A DNA stretch of 64,000 nt from JAHJQZ01 sp963667595 (lineage in GTDB: Bacteria > Pseudomonadota > Alphaproteobacteria > Rhizobiales > Devosiaceae). Positions 17,739 through 26,191 of this stretch are shown one piece after another; the stretch's first letter is position 1; the number at the start of each line of letters is the position of its first letter. The position numbers and the translations under genes are program-made. Where the stretch lies: positions 70,614 to 134,613 of the forward strand of contig CAXXWD010000011.1 of NCBI GenBank assembly GCA_963667595.2, read 5' to 3'. Below the pieces are notes generated by a model. That model saw only the letters and a program-made list of their open reading frames with translations, made no database searches and was not told where the DNA came from.

Positions 17739-19196
17739 ATGCTGAGCGTCACCCCGATCCGAATTTCAGGTCTTCTTGCGCTGGCTGTTCTGGGATTAGC
17801 CGTAACCGCCGGATCGGGGCATGCGGACGATGAACCGTGTATCGGCTGCCTGAGCGTGCGAGTCGGACCTCCCATTGTCGTGCGCGGGCCTTTCCCGGAC
17901 GAGCTTGATGCACCATTTACCGCGTTGAAACTTGCCGACGGGTCGTTTCGCGGCTTCAGCGCCAACGGGATTACCTACGCTATAGACGGCCCCACATTGT
18001 GGGACATGTCCGGCGCACGCCGCTCCGTTTTGCACGCCAGCGAACCCGGAGGGCCCGCCGATTGCGGGCGATGGCTCACCTCGACAGCACGATCCGGCGA
18101 CAATGTGCTCGGACTTGTGCATCAGGAGAGTGATTGCGCCTACAACCAGGGGCGAACCCACAAGTCCATGGCCATTGCCACATCAGTTGATGATGGCCTG
18201 ACCTGGACCACCCCCAAAACCGTCATCACGGGACGGGACACGCCGCAGCAAGGCCGCATCACCGGTGAGGGCGACTGCACGATGATCGATGGGCGCGATG
18301 ACTATTTCTACGCCTATTGCCTTAGAAACTCAGATTGGCAGACGATCGTGGCCCGGGCGCCGGTGGACGACCCGGAAAACTGGCACAAGTACTTCGAGGG
18401 CACCTGGCGCGAGCCGGGCCTGGGCGGCGATGCAACGGCGATCGGCTATTTCGGGCCGGGCGCCGCCTACTTTCCGGCACAAGGTGTGGTCGCGACCGTT
18501 ACACCAGACCCCTGGTTCGGCGGCTTGCGACTATCGCTTTCGACAGACAAGGTTTCATTCGTCGACCTCAAGGACCCGCTCGTCGCGATTGATGGCGTAG
18601 AATGGAAGCGGCCGGCGGACACGGGACTCTTCGCCTATGCGACCCTGTTGAATCCCGACACTGGAAGCAACGCCATCACGCAGGATTTCCTGTTGAGCTA
18701 CATCTATGTCCCGCCCAACAAAGGGTTTGAGAGCCGATACCTCGTGCTGCAGGAGGTGAAGCTGTCGATGGAAAACGAGCCACAGTCCGTGCAAGCCGGA
18801 CTGGCACTGACTCGCTGGTTCGATCCCGAACGGGAAACATACATCGTGTCCACCGGGCCGATGACCGACGACCGGCGCGCCTTTAGCCCCGATGCGATTG
18901 TGGCATATATGCTGACTCGTGCGCCCGAAACCTTCGCGAGCGTCAAATATGCCGAATGTTCCAGCGACCAGAACGGGCACGCGGATTCTTTTCTCGCCGA
19001 GGATGGACGTTGCGTGGCGGATGGGTGCACCCGTGAGAGAACTGCGGGTTGGCTGTTTGCCGCCGAGCAGCCAGGTTCCGTACCGGTCTATCTTTGCCAG
19101 AATGAAGCGACCCAAACCCATTTTGCCTCGAGCGCTCCGGACTGCGAAGGTCTTGGCGATGTGGAATTTCTGCTCGGATACGGTCTCGCGCCATGA
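17739..19196 (+). CDS. Secreted beta-propeller protein of the exopolysaccharide cluster
   Basis: A 485-residue exported protein with a signal peptide (hydrophobic LLALAVLGLAVTAGSGHA, cleavage near residue 29). The middle looks like a sialidase/glycosidase-type beta-propeller; a clear Asp-box SVDDGLTWTTP is at about 149-159. The C-terminal about 80 residues have paired cysteines and the pattern PVYLCQNEATQTHF followed by a GYGL end, similar to small repeat domains found on secreted carbohydrate-active proteins. It starts 4 bases after the priming transferase stop and overlaps the polymerase start by ATGA, so it is an integral operon member. It may be a polymer-cleaving or polymer-binding protein; no catalytic residues could be assigned. 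Confidence 0.75.
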   Translation: MLSVTPIRISGLLALAVLGLAVTAGSGHADDEPCIGCLSVRVGPPIVVRGPFPDELDAPFTALKLADGSFRGFSANGITYAIDGPTLWDMSGARRSVLHASEPGGPADCGRWLTSTARSGDNVLGLVHQESDCAYNQGRTHKSMAIATSVDDGLTWTTPKTVITGRDTPQQGRITGEGDCTMIDGRDDYFYAYCLRNSDWQTIVARAPVDDPENWHKYFEGTWREPGLGGDATAIGYFGPGAAYFPAQGVVATVTPDPWFGGLRLSLSTDKVSFVDLKDPLVAIDGVEWKRPADTGLFAYATLLNPDTGSNAITQDFLLSYIYVPPNKGFESRYLVLQEVKLSMENEPQSVQAGLALTRWFDPERETYIVSTGPMTDDRRAFSPDAIVAYMLTRAPETFASVKYAECSSDQNGHADSFLAEDGRCVADGCTRERTAGWLFAAEQPGSVPVYLCQNEATQTHFASSAPDCEGLGDVEFLLGYGLAP

Positions 19197-20479
19197 GAAG
19201 GCAGGCAGACACGGTCGGTCACGCGCCTCAGTCGGGCATCACTCTCCGCGGACTGAGGTTTTTCGTGTTCTCAACGCGAAACCTGCTTTTTCTGACGGCC
19301 GTGCTGGCCATGAACTTCACGCTGATGCGGCCATCGCCTGTCGATCTACTGTACATCACGTCCTTTTTGATGAGTCTGATCTATATGGCGCTTTTCCCGG
19401 AGAAAGAGGTCACGCGGCGGTTTGTCATGCTGACTCTTCTTCTCGGGAGTTGGGCGATGTCCTACTTCATCGCATCGTCCGGTCACCTGGGCGAAGACAC
19501 CGTTAACTTCGAGTTGTTGGCCAAAACCTTTGCCATCTCGATCGCCATAATCGGCGCCTTCGTTTCGATGACCTGGGGTCAGCGGCATTTCGAGACCTTC
19601 ATGAAGGTCTACATCGCTTCAGCCGTCACGGCCGCTACGCTGGGCACCATAGGGTTCCTGACTCAGATGGAGCTGCTGACGTGGGACGGGCGCGCAAAGG
19701 GCTTGATAGACGACCCGAACATGTACGGCTCGTTCCTGATTCCGGCCGTGGTTTTCTGCATCTACTTCCTGGCGCGCGGCAAGAGAGGCAAGGTGCTGCT
19801 CAGTGGCGCGATGGCAATCGTCTTGCTGGGAATTCTTCTGTCCTTTTCGCGCATCGCGATCGTTGCGACGCTGTTCGTCGTCGCTGTCTATGTTTTCATC
19901 TACAACCGCCGGAATCCTCGCCGGCTGCTCCTGATAGCGGGCGGTTTTGCCTTCACACTCATCCTGCTGTCCGCTCTTGCCAGCCTTCTTTCGCCCGAAT
20001 TCCTGGAGAAGCTTTTGGGCCGGATGACCTTCGCCGAATCCTACGATCTGGGCGAAGAAGGACGCTATCACCGCTATTTGCTGGTGCTGCCGATGATTCT
20101 TCAGAATCCGATTGGTCTCGGTGTGCTGCAGCTCGAAAAAATCTTCCCGGAACCGATCCACGATATCTGGCTGAGTTCCTTCGTCAATTACGGCTGGACC
20201 GGCGGTATCAGCTACCTTGCACTTGCGATCGGCAGCGTGGTCGTGACGCTCCGCAACATTCAACAGACGAAGAACGAAATCGTCATCGCTCTGTTCATTT
20301 CGCTTCTGGGCATCATCATGTGTTCGTCGTTGCACGAGGGTGAGCACTGGCGGCATGCATGGCTGTTTTACGGGCTTGTGTGGGGTTTTTCCGTGTCGAA
20401 TTTCAAAAAGTCGACTGGAAGAAACGCGGATCAAGCGACGATAACTCCGGGTCGAAACCACGCCAGTCCGCCCCGCTGA
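19193..20479 (+). CDS. O-antigen ligase/polymerase family protein (Wzy-like)
   Basis: A 428-residue protein with about ten membrane helices and a large periplasmic loop in its C-terminal half (about residues 275-325: LGRMTFAESYDLGEEGRYHR and following), the usual layout of Wzy polymerases. Wzy joins lipid-linked repeat units in the periplasm. It overlaps the preceding gene by 4 bases (ATGA). Its base composition looks less GC-rich than the flanking genes, as expected for a serotype-specific polymerase gained by transfer. The motif HWRHAWLFYGLVWG near the C-terminus is echoed in a fragment just downstream. Confidence 0.85.
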   Translation: MRRQADTVGHAPQSGITLRGLRFFVFSTRNLLFLTAVLAMNFTLMRPSPVDLLYITSFLMSLIYMALFPEKEVTRRFVMLTLLLGSWAMSYFIASSGHLGEDTVNFELLAKTFAISIAIIGAFVSMTWGQRHFETFMKVYIASAVTAATLGTIGFLTQMELLTWDGRAKGLIDDPNMYGSFLIPAVVFCIYFLARGKRGKVLLSGAMAIVLLGILLSFSRIAIVATLFVVAVYVFIYNRRNPRRLLLIAGGFAFTLILLSALASLLSPEFLEKLLGRMTFAESYDLGEEGRYHRYLLVLPMILQNPIGLGVLQLEKIFPEPIHDIWLSSFVNYGWTGGISYLALAIGSVVVTLRNIQQTKNEIVIALFISLLGIIMCSSLHEGEHWRHAWLFYGLVWGFSVSNFKKSTGRNADQATITPGRNHASPPR

Positions 20480-20622
20480 CGACCGAAGCCACCATCATCG
20501 ATACCGACCACTGGCGCCATTTCTACCTGATCACCGGCCTGATCTGGGGCGTGACCGCGAACCACCTGCATGTGCCGAGCAAACGGCGCACATCGCTATC
20601 GAAAACGCCCGTTCTGACCTGA
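20468..20622 (+). pseudogene. C-terminal remnant of a second Wzy-like gene
   Basis: In a different frame from the intact polymerase, this stretch encodes TEATIIDTDHWRHFYLITGLIWG followed by about 22 residues and a stop (51 codons at most). HWRHFYLITGLIWG aligns with HWRHAWLFYGLVWG of the gene just upstream. It has no start, so it looks like the tail of an earlier polymerase gene left when the present one replaced it. Confidence 0.6.
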
Positions 20623-20665
20623 TGCAGGCGCCGGGAGTTTTCCACGGGGCCTGCGAGTGGAATTT

Positions 20666-21352
20666 TCACTCTCGCGTAATATCCGGCCCCGTGTCCCCGC
20701 TCCAGGTGAGAACGAACGAGGCGCCGCGCGTCACCTTCCTGATGACGTTGGGCACCAGCGCGACAAGACAGGTGCCTTTTTCATGTCGCACGGAGGGATA
20801 TTTGATCCCGCTCAGTCTTTGAAAGAGCACATCCCTGGCAAATGCCTGACCGGCGGCATAGCCGATCGTCTCATCCGGGCTGAGACAGTCGAGGGCACCG
20901 GATTCCATCAGCGAGGCCATCGGCCCCGAGATATGCGCCAGCATCTGCACGTATCTGGTGACGTTTTCGGTCTCGCCGCAATTGGCAAGCTCGCGCGACA
21001 GGTGGTAGCCAACTTCCGCAAGGCTCGTTTCCACCGACAGCGCCGCATACCATGCGCCACGGGTGTCGTCGTTGAAACGGTTTCCGCCCTGTCGCGTATA
21101 GGCGAAGGCCGCGTTCACATAGGTCCAGCCATACCCGAAGGATTCGGTCAAAAGCGCGTCGGCGGGCAGCTCTTCGAGGCCGCCGTCCTGCGCCACGATG
21201 CGTCCGCTGGTCCGCTGTTCGAGGGCATCGAGTACCGCCCGCTCGTCCTCGTCGTCGAAAAGCGGCGCGATGGCCGGCTCGTCGATATAGGCACTCGAAA
21301 CAAGACGCGAGGTGTTCTCGGCATCAATAAGTTCGACAGGCGGAAACCTCAC
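20666..21352 (-). CDS. RES-domain toxin
   Basis: A 228-residue RES-family protein. The conserved core is visible: GYGWTYVNAAFAYTRQGGNR, then WYAALSVETSLAEVGYH, which carry the Arg, Tyr and Glu that line the NAD-binding pocket of this family. RES toxins degrade cellular NAD+ and are neutralised by Xre/MbcA/ParS-type antitoxins. The GTG at 21352 is chosen because it overlaps the antitoxin stop (ATGTGA) and gives a normal RES length; a longer upstream reading would run over the antitoxin gene. Confidence 0.85.
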   Translation of the reverse strand: MRFPPVELIDAENTSRLVSSAYIDEPAIAPLFDDEDERAVLDALEQRTSGRIVAQDGGLEELPADALLTESFGYGWTYVNAAFAYTRQGGNRFNDDTRGAWYAALSVETSLAEVGYHLSRELANCGETENVTRYVQMLAHISGPMASLMESGALDCLSPDETIGYAAGQAFARDVLFQRLSGIKYPSVRHEKGTCLVALVPNVIRKVTRGASFVLTWSGDTGPDITRE

Positions 21353-21747
21353 ATGCCGCCCCTCAGACCATCGATGTGACGGCGCATCCTGACGATTTCC
21401 GGAATGCCGTTGGCGACCATGCGCTCGACCGGCGTTTGCCCCCTGAACCCCTTGTTCGCCCGTTTCGGCCACTCATAGGTCAAGGGACCGTTGAACAACA
21501 GACGAAGCCCCTTGAACAGGCCGATCAGCAGGCTCGCCCGCATTTTCTGGTCCTGGTTGAGTACCCCGGCAAAACTGCCATCCTTCATGCGCAACCACGT
21601 CCGCGCGCTGACGCCGGCGAGCATCGCCGCCTCGGCATTCGAAAGTCCCCAATACCCGGCGATACGCGTGAGCGCCTTTACGATCGCCGCCCGCTCTGTC
21701 GCTTGTTCGATCGGTTCGATTTCATCGGTTTTCTTCGGGATGATCAT
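21349..21747 (-). CDS. Xre/MbcA/ParS-type antitoxin of the RES pair
   Basis: A 132-residue antitoxin. The N-terminal helix-turn-helix is LSNAEAAMLAGVSARTWLRM, and the C-terminal toxin-binding (DUF2384-like) part contains PVERMVANGIPEIVRMRRHID. It overlaps the toxin start by 4 bases, antitoxin first, as usual. Two candidate starts exist: ATG at 21768, inside an operator palindrome, and ATG at 21747, preceded by AAGAGA. The second is preferred because it leaves the palindromes in the untranslated region. Likely autorepressor. Confidence 0.85.
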   Translation of the reverse strand: MIIPKKTDEIEPIEQATERAAIVKALTRIAGYWGLSNAEAAMLAGVSARTWLRMKDGSFAGVLNQDQKMRASLLIGLFKGLRLLFNGPLTYEWPKRANKGFRGQTPVERMVANGIPEIVRMRRHIDGLRGGM

Positions 21748-21760
21748 CACGGATCTCTTT

Positions 21761-21798
21761 ATTGCCATATGGCAATATATACTATGCCATATGGCAAT
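21761..21798. promoter_or_regulatory. Twin palindromic operators of the RES/Xre operon
   Basis: Two copies of the perfect 12-bp palindrome TGCCATATGGCA (21763-21774 and 21785-21796), 22 bases apart, about two helical turns. The first extends to ATTGCCATATGGCAAT. Positioned just upstream of the antitoxin start; probable autoregulatory sites. Confidence 0.65.
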
Positions 21799-21856
21799 TC
21801 AATAGCCGTGCCGAAACCGGTGCCCGTTCCGGGACCTGCTTTTCAAAAAGGACAAT

Positions 21857-22235
21857 GCCAGTTGACCTGTAAGCCGGGTTCTGTAGGGCCCGTCCCGAAG
21901 GATCGGACGTGGTAGCCATTCATCTAGGGCGCGCATTGCTGCGCGTCTCGTGCAACCAACCCGGACGACAGGCCTGAAAACAAGGCTGGGGCAAGCCCCG
22001 CGTCGTCCCTATTCGGTTTTGCTCCCGGTGGGGTTTGCCCTGCGGTCCCTGTTGCCAGGTCCCCGGTGCGCTCTTGCCGCACCGTTTCACCTTTTCCCCG
22101 ACGAACCGGGGTAGTTTGTTTTCTGTGGCACTTTCCCTGGGGTCGCCCCCGCCGGACGTTATCCGGCACCGTGTTTTCTGGAGCCCGGACTTTCCTCCCC
22201 CGCGTCACGCGGCAGCGGCTACCCGGTCAACTGGC
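21857..22235 (-). ncRNA. rnpB: RNase P RNA (class A)
   Basis: About 379 bases on the minus strand. The 5' part contains the hallmark GAGGAAAGTCCGGGCTCC (P4 5' strand region, around 22181-22198), and the 3' part ends ACAGAACCCGGCTTAC (21869-21884). The ends GCCAGTTGACC and GGTCAACTGGC pair perfectly to form helix P1, which fixes the boundaries. It is the catalytic RNA that removes the 5' leader of tRNA precursors. Apparent reading frames across this stretch are spurious. Confidence 0.95.
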
Positions 22236-22500
22236 CGGCTTTGCATATTGCCTCGGGTCATCTCGAGCAAGTCCCTGCCGCCAACCAATGCGCATTCATG
22301 CGTCGATTTCGGCTCGCCAATCTGGCCTTGAGCCTGCGGCGTCGAAGGAGGTGCATTCTGCCGGCGCCCGGAATCTTTTGCCTCGACAGCAAAAGCCAGG
22401 CGCAAAAAGACGTTACAAAGCAGGTGTCTCAGTTTGGCACAAAATATGCTCGGTTCTGGAAAGGATCGTTAACCAATGACCCCCGCACGGGAAACCCGCC

Positions 22501-23625
22501 ATGTCCATCATCGGTTCCGTCAATCCCTATTCCGCCTATTCGAACTACCACCAGACCACCTCGACGGCGGGCAGGCATAATAACACGTTCCCTTCGTCTC
22601 GATCGGGCAACGCGACATCGACCGGATCCGCCTCGGCCGCCACGACCGTTACCCTGTCGGCCTCGGCGCGGGCGGTGCTTGCCTCCAAGAGCTTTTCGGA
22701 AGTCACCGAGGACGCCAGAACCACCCTCACCGCGCTGCTCGAACAAGCCGACAGCGCCAGCCCCTACAGCGATGGCAAACTCGTCATCGATCTTTCGGGT
22801 TTTGACCGGCGCTCCCTTTTCGCCATCGCCAACAACGAAACCGGCATCTTTTCCAGCGATGAAATGCGCGCGGCCAGCGATGAGCTGACCGCCCGTTTCG
22901 ACAGCGCCATGGCCGGGCCGCTCGCCGTCTACAAGGTCACGGGCAATATTTCGCAGCTCTATGAAGCCGCCTTGACCCATCTGGACTCGGCGTCGCCGGA
23001 AGAGCAGTCGACGATCGCCTGGACCGTCGCCCACGACGCCGTCGAGGAGGTGCTTGCCCAGCTCAATGTGTCAAGCAACCGCTGGCCGTCCGTTGCGGGC
23101 GACCCGGTGGTCGCCTATCTGGGGCGGATCGAAGCCGGCACCGCCGGCGGTCAATGCGATTTCGCCACCGTCGCCGCCAACGCCCGGACCGCACTCGACG
23201 TGCAGGCAGCGGAAACCGGCGATACGCGCCCGTCCAGGCGTGCTCACACGGATCTTTCTTCGTTTTCCGGTCGCGCACTGTCGGCCATCGCCCTCAACGA
23301 AGGCGATCAGTTCTCCAGTGCGGAGGTGATCGCCGCCAAAAAGGAACTGACCGGGCGTGCCTGCGAAGCGCTGGTCAATTGCGTCGCCAACGCCCGCAGC
23401 GCCGCCAGTCCAACGGCCCTGGCCGAAAACATCATCAGCGCCTATGGGTCGTTGTCGAGCGAAGAACGCCAGGCGATCGGCTGGAACGAGGGATTCTATC
23501 AGACCGCCCTCGCCAATTATCAGAGCGCCGCCTATTTCTCGAACCTCATGGAGGCCGGGAATACCGGCTTCACCGGCCTGACCGGATCGGGCGTTCTCGG
23601 CCTTTTCGGTGCGAGCACCAACTGA
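22501..23625 (+). CDS. Protein of unknown function with two internal repeats
   Basis: A 374-residue protein not recognised as a named family. No signal peptide or membrane helix is seen; the first about 50 residues are Ser/Thr/Asn-rich and probably disordered. Two repeats of about 140 residues follow (about 66-190 and 220-355). Each has an N-terminal helix (EDARTTLTALLEQAD / ANARTALDVQAAET), a core L(S)SF...(R)(A/S)L(S/F)AIA(L/N)NE, the motif FSS(D/A)E, and a helical end (SPEEQSTIAW / SSEERQAIGW). The Ser/Thr-rich N-terminus resembles flagellar or type III-like substrates, but this is only an impression. It stands alone between rnpB and a membrane protein. Confidence 0.7.
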   Translation: MSIIGSVNPYSAYSNYHQTTSTAGRHNNTFPSSRSGNATSTGSASAATTVTLSASARAVLASKSFSEVTEDARTTLTALLEQADSASPYSDGKLVIDLSGFDRRSLFAIANNETGIFSSDEMRAASDELTARFDSAMAGPLAVYKVTGNISQLYEAALTHLDSASPEEQSTIAWTVAHDAVEEVLAQLNVSSNRWPSVAGDPVVAYLGRIEAGTAGGQCDFATVAANARTALDVQAAETGDTRPSRRAHTDLSSFSGRALSAIALNEGDQFSSAEVIAAKKELTGRACEALVNCVANARSAASPTALAENIISAYGSLSSEERQAIGWNEGFYQTALANYQSAAYFSNLMEAGNTGFTGLTGSGVLGLFGASTN

Positions 23626-23637
23626 TCGAGCAATGCC

Positions 23638-24378
23638 CTACACATCACCCACGGGTGGCTTGTCGCGCCACAGTTTCGACCGGCGCGTCATGCGCATGGT
23701 TCCGATGGTCATCAATCCGCCGGCGACCAGCATGACGATCCAGTCGATGACAATGGCAAAGACCTCGAAATAATAGGACCGATCAACACCATAGGCGATC
23801 GTGACGAAGAGGAAGGCCAGAACCACCAGTGCCGCACCCGCCTGTGCCACCCAGAACGCCAGACCGAACAGGCGCCCGAGCGGTTTCAGCCCCGCTGTCA
23901 GTCCGGACAGGGCCAACGCCAGCGTCAGATAGCCGAGATCTTCCAGAGCGATGAAGACGCCGTGGTCGTTGTACTGGGTCAAAACGGCGATGCCATCGTG
24001 CTCGCCGGCCAGAAGGCTCGGCTGGACGACCTCGATCTGGATGAAATAGCAGATCGCCAGCACCGTCGCCGCCATCAGCCCGAAACCGTTGCCGATGCGG
24101 GCAATGGCCCGCCGGGGGACCGGCGTCAACGACACCGTCGCGGCGCCGAGCACCACAAGCGCGAAACTCGCCGCGAGCATGGCGTACATCCAAAGATAAT
24201 CTTGCGGATAAAAAGCGGCGATGTCGGCATAGGGGTAGAACACGCATTCTCCGGGACAGAATGGTCCCGACCGGACCGGGGCAACAACGATCGTGGCCGC
24301 GACAGGCGACAACGCCAGAACCAGGGACGACCAAAAAACGGCCAAACGGGCCGTTCCGCTTTCCTGAATACCCTGCAT
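23638..24378 (-). CDS. Multi-pass membrane protein of unknown function
   Basis: A 246-residue protein with six likely membrane helices (about residues 14-34, 60-82, 96-116, 145-163, 170-192 and 205-225) and a basic C-terminus. The loop after helix 1 holds a cysteine pair (GPFCPGEC). ATG at 24378 follows GGAGGG at ideal spacing. No family was recognised. It lies divergent from the oxidoreductase at 24633. Confidence 0.7.
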   Translation of the reverse strand: MQGIQESGTARLAVFWSSLVLALSPVAATIVVAPVRSGPFCPGECVFYPYADIAAFYPQDYLWMYAMLAASFALVVLGAATVSLTPVPRRAIARIGNGFGLMAATVLAICYFIQIEVVQPSLLAGEHDGIAVLTQYNDHGVFIALEDLGYLTLALALSGLTAGLKPLGRLFGLAFWVAQAGAALVVLAFLFVTIAYGVDRSYYFEVFAIVIDWIVMLVAGGLMTIGTMRMTRRSKLWRDKPPVGDV

Positions 24379-24632
24379 GCGTTTCCCTCCAGATGATGCA
24401 CAAAGACTAGACCGCACCGGATGACGGGCTCTTGACGCATCTCAACACGTCTACGCGAAACGCCTCGTCCCCTCCGGCTGCAAGCCTTGTGAACGTCCGG
24501 TTCTGTTACGGTTTTTTCATGTCGATTGCCGGGAATTAACTTCATATCGCCCCTGTGCCGGTGCAAAAATCAAAACTATCGGCAGGGGCGAGCAACCCGA
24601 TACCATCCGTTTCACTTGCTGGACCTTAAGTG

Positions 24633-26096
24633 ATGACGACCGCAACACTTACCGACCGACCCGGCAAGCAGGGCATGCCCGCACTCGGCCTTGTCGGTCT
24701 TTATGTCCTTTTGACCTTCGGTCCAGCTTTCGCCGCCTCGCTGATCGGCAACGCGCACGCGCCGTCCTATTTCCCGCTGCTCGGCCGCGTCTCCGGCATC
24801 GCCGCGCTGGCCATGTTCCTGATGCAGTTTGTCACCTCGGGCCGCTACGAGACCATTTCCGGACGCATCGGGCTCGATCGCTCGATGAGCTTTCACCGCG
24901 TCGCCGCCTATGGGGCCGTGCTGATGCTGGCGGTCCACATCACGGCCATGGTCCTGCGTGGTCGCAGGGCCTGGACGCCCGACCTCTTGTGGGATCGGTT
25001 CGCCGGCTATCTGGTCGAACCCGCGCTGCTGACCGGCACGATCGGCATGGGTCTCGCCCTTGTTCTCGTGCCCGTCGCCGTTTTCATGCGGCGCGGCCCC
25101 CTCGCCTATCCGGTCTGGCGCGTGTTGCACGGTATTCTGGCCCTCGGCGTCGGGGCGTTCGCTCTGCACCATTCCATCACCAACGCCCGCTTTTTCGCCG
25201 ATCCCTATGGCAGCACCGCCGTTTATCTTATCGCCGCCATTGCCATCGGCTCGCTCGCCTCGGTCTATCTCATCCGCCCGCTCTGGGCCTTTCGTCAGGG
25301 CTTTACCGTCAAATCGGCGCGCGATTTGACCCCGAACATCACCGAACTGGTGCTGGAAGCGCCGAAAACCAGCCATTTCCGTTTCAAGGCCGGCCAGTTC
25401 GCCTGGCTGACCCTCAGCGGCCGCCACACCATCACCGACAACCCGTTCTCCATGGCCTCTTCCCCCTCGAAACTGCCCGAGATGACGTTTCTCATCCGCA
25501 AGGCCGGCGACATGACGCGTTCGGTCGTCGATCTTAAACCCGACACGCGGATCGGCGTCGACGGGCCGCATGGCAGCTTCACCCTCAACGAAGCCGGCCC
25601 GGGACCTCTGCTCTTTATCGCCGGCGGCATCGGCATCGCGCCAATCCTGTCGATCCTCAGGGAACTTGTCGCCACGAACGACACCCGCCCGATCCGCGTT
25701 CTCGTTACGGCCAAAACGCCTTCCGACCATATCGCCCGCGCCGAGATCGAGGCCATGAAGGCCGGTCGCGACATGCAAACGCTTTATCTGGTGAAGGACG
25801 ACCTTTGCTCCGGCTTCGAAAAAGGCCGGTGCGAAAAAGACTGCGTCGGGCGGATGCTTGCCGGTCTTGACGTATCGACAGTGACCGCCTTCGTCTGCGG
25901 TTCGCCGCGCATTATGGATACCGCCGTCAGCCATCTTCTCGCGCTCGGTTTCAAACAGAACCAGGTGGTGATGGAGCGCTTCGATTATGACGGCGCGAGT
26001 GACCCGATCAGCGCGAGCCTGCGCCGCCGCTTCATCGCCCTGCTCGCCGCGATCTTCGCCGGCACGGCCCTTCTGGCATGGTGGGTCTTCGACTGA
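24633..26096 (+). CDS. Ferric-reductase-like membrane FAD/NAD(P) oxidoreductase
   Basis: A 487-residue protein. The N-terminal ferric-reductase-type membrane domain has six helices (about residues 15-220) and several candidate heme histidines (SFHRV, VHITAM, LHGI, LHHS). The FAD-binding domain (about 225-330) has DNPFSMASSPSK, and the NAD(P)-binding domain (about 330-450) has FIAGGIGIAPILSIL and a C-terminal CGSPRIMD. Such enzymes pass electrons from NAD(P)H across the membrane to metal or quinone acceptors. Unusual points are a cysteine cluster in the nucleotide domain (CSGFEKGRCEKDC) and an additional C-terminal membrane helix. GTG at 24630 directly precedes the chosen ATG. Confidence 0.85.
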   Translation: MTTATLTDRPGKQGMPALGLVGLYVLLTFGPAFAASLIGNAHAPSYFPLLGRVSGIAALAMFLMQFVTSGRYETISGRIGLDRSMSFHRVAAYGAVLMLAVHITAMVLRGRRAWTPDLLWDRFAGYLVEPALLTGTIGMGLALVLVPVAVFMRRGPLAYPVWRVLHGILALGVGAFALHHSITNARFFADPYGSTAVYLIAAIAIGSLASVYLIRPLWAFRQGFTVKSARDLTPNITELVLEAPKTSHFRFKAGQFAWLTLSGRHTITDNPFSMASSPSKLPEMTFLIRKAGDMTRSVVDLKPDTRIGVDGPHGSFTLNEAGPGPLLFIAGGIGIAPILSILRELVATNDTRPIRVLVTAKTPSDHIARAEIEAMKAGRDMQTLYLVKDDLCSGFEKGRCEKDCVGRMLAGLDVSTVTAFVCGSPRIMDTAVSHLLALGFKQNQVVMERFDYDGASDPISASLRRRFIALLAAIFAGTALLAWWVFD

Positions 26097-26123
26097 TCCG
26101 CGCCGACGCCGGCGGTCGCAAGG

Positions 26124-26191
26124 CTAGATCATTGTTTTGTCGCATTTTCGAACCGCAAAGCCGGGTCCCACTTTTGCTGAAAACACTCTAG
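26124..26191. repeat. CTAG-bounded miniature element
   Basis: Starts CTAGATC and ends ACTCTAG, with the family segments TTTTGTCGCATTTTCG and TCCCACTTTTGC. Its right end covers the TAG stop codon of the minus-strand MFS gene (26188-26190). Confidence 0.55.

Noticed and set aside
21924..22479. Open frames on both strands
   Set aside because: They lie over rnpB, identified by its paired ends and conserved core.
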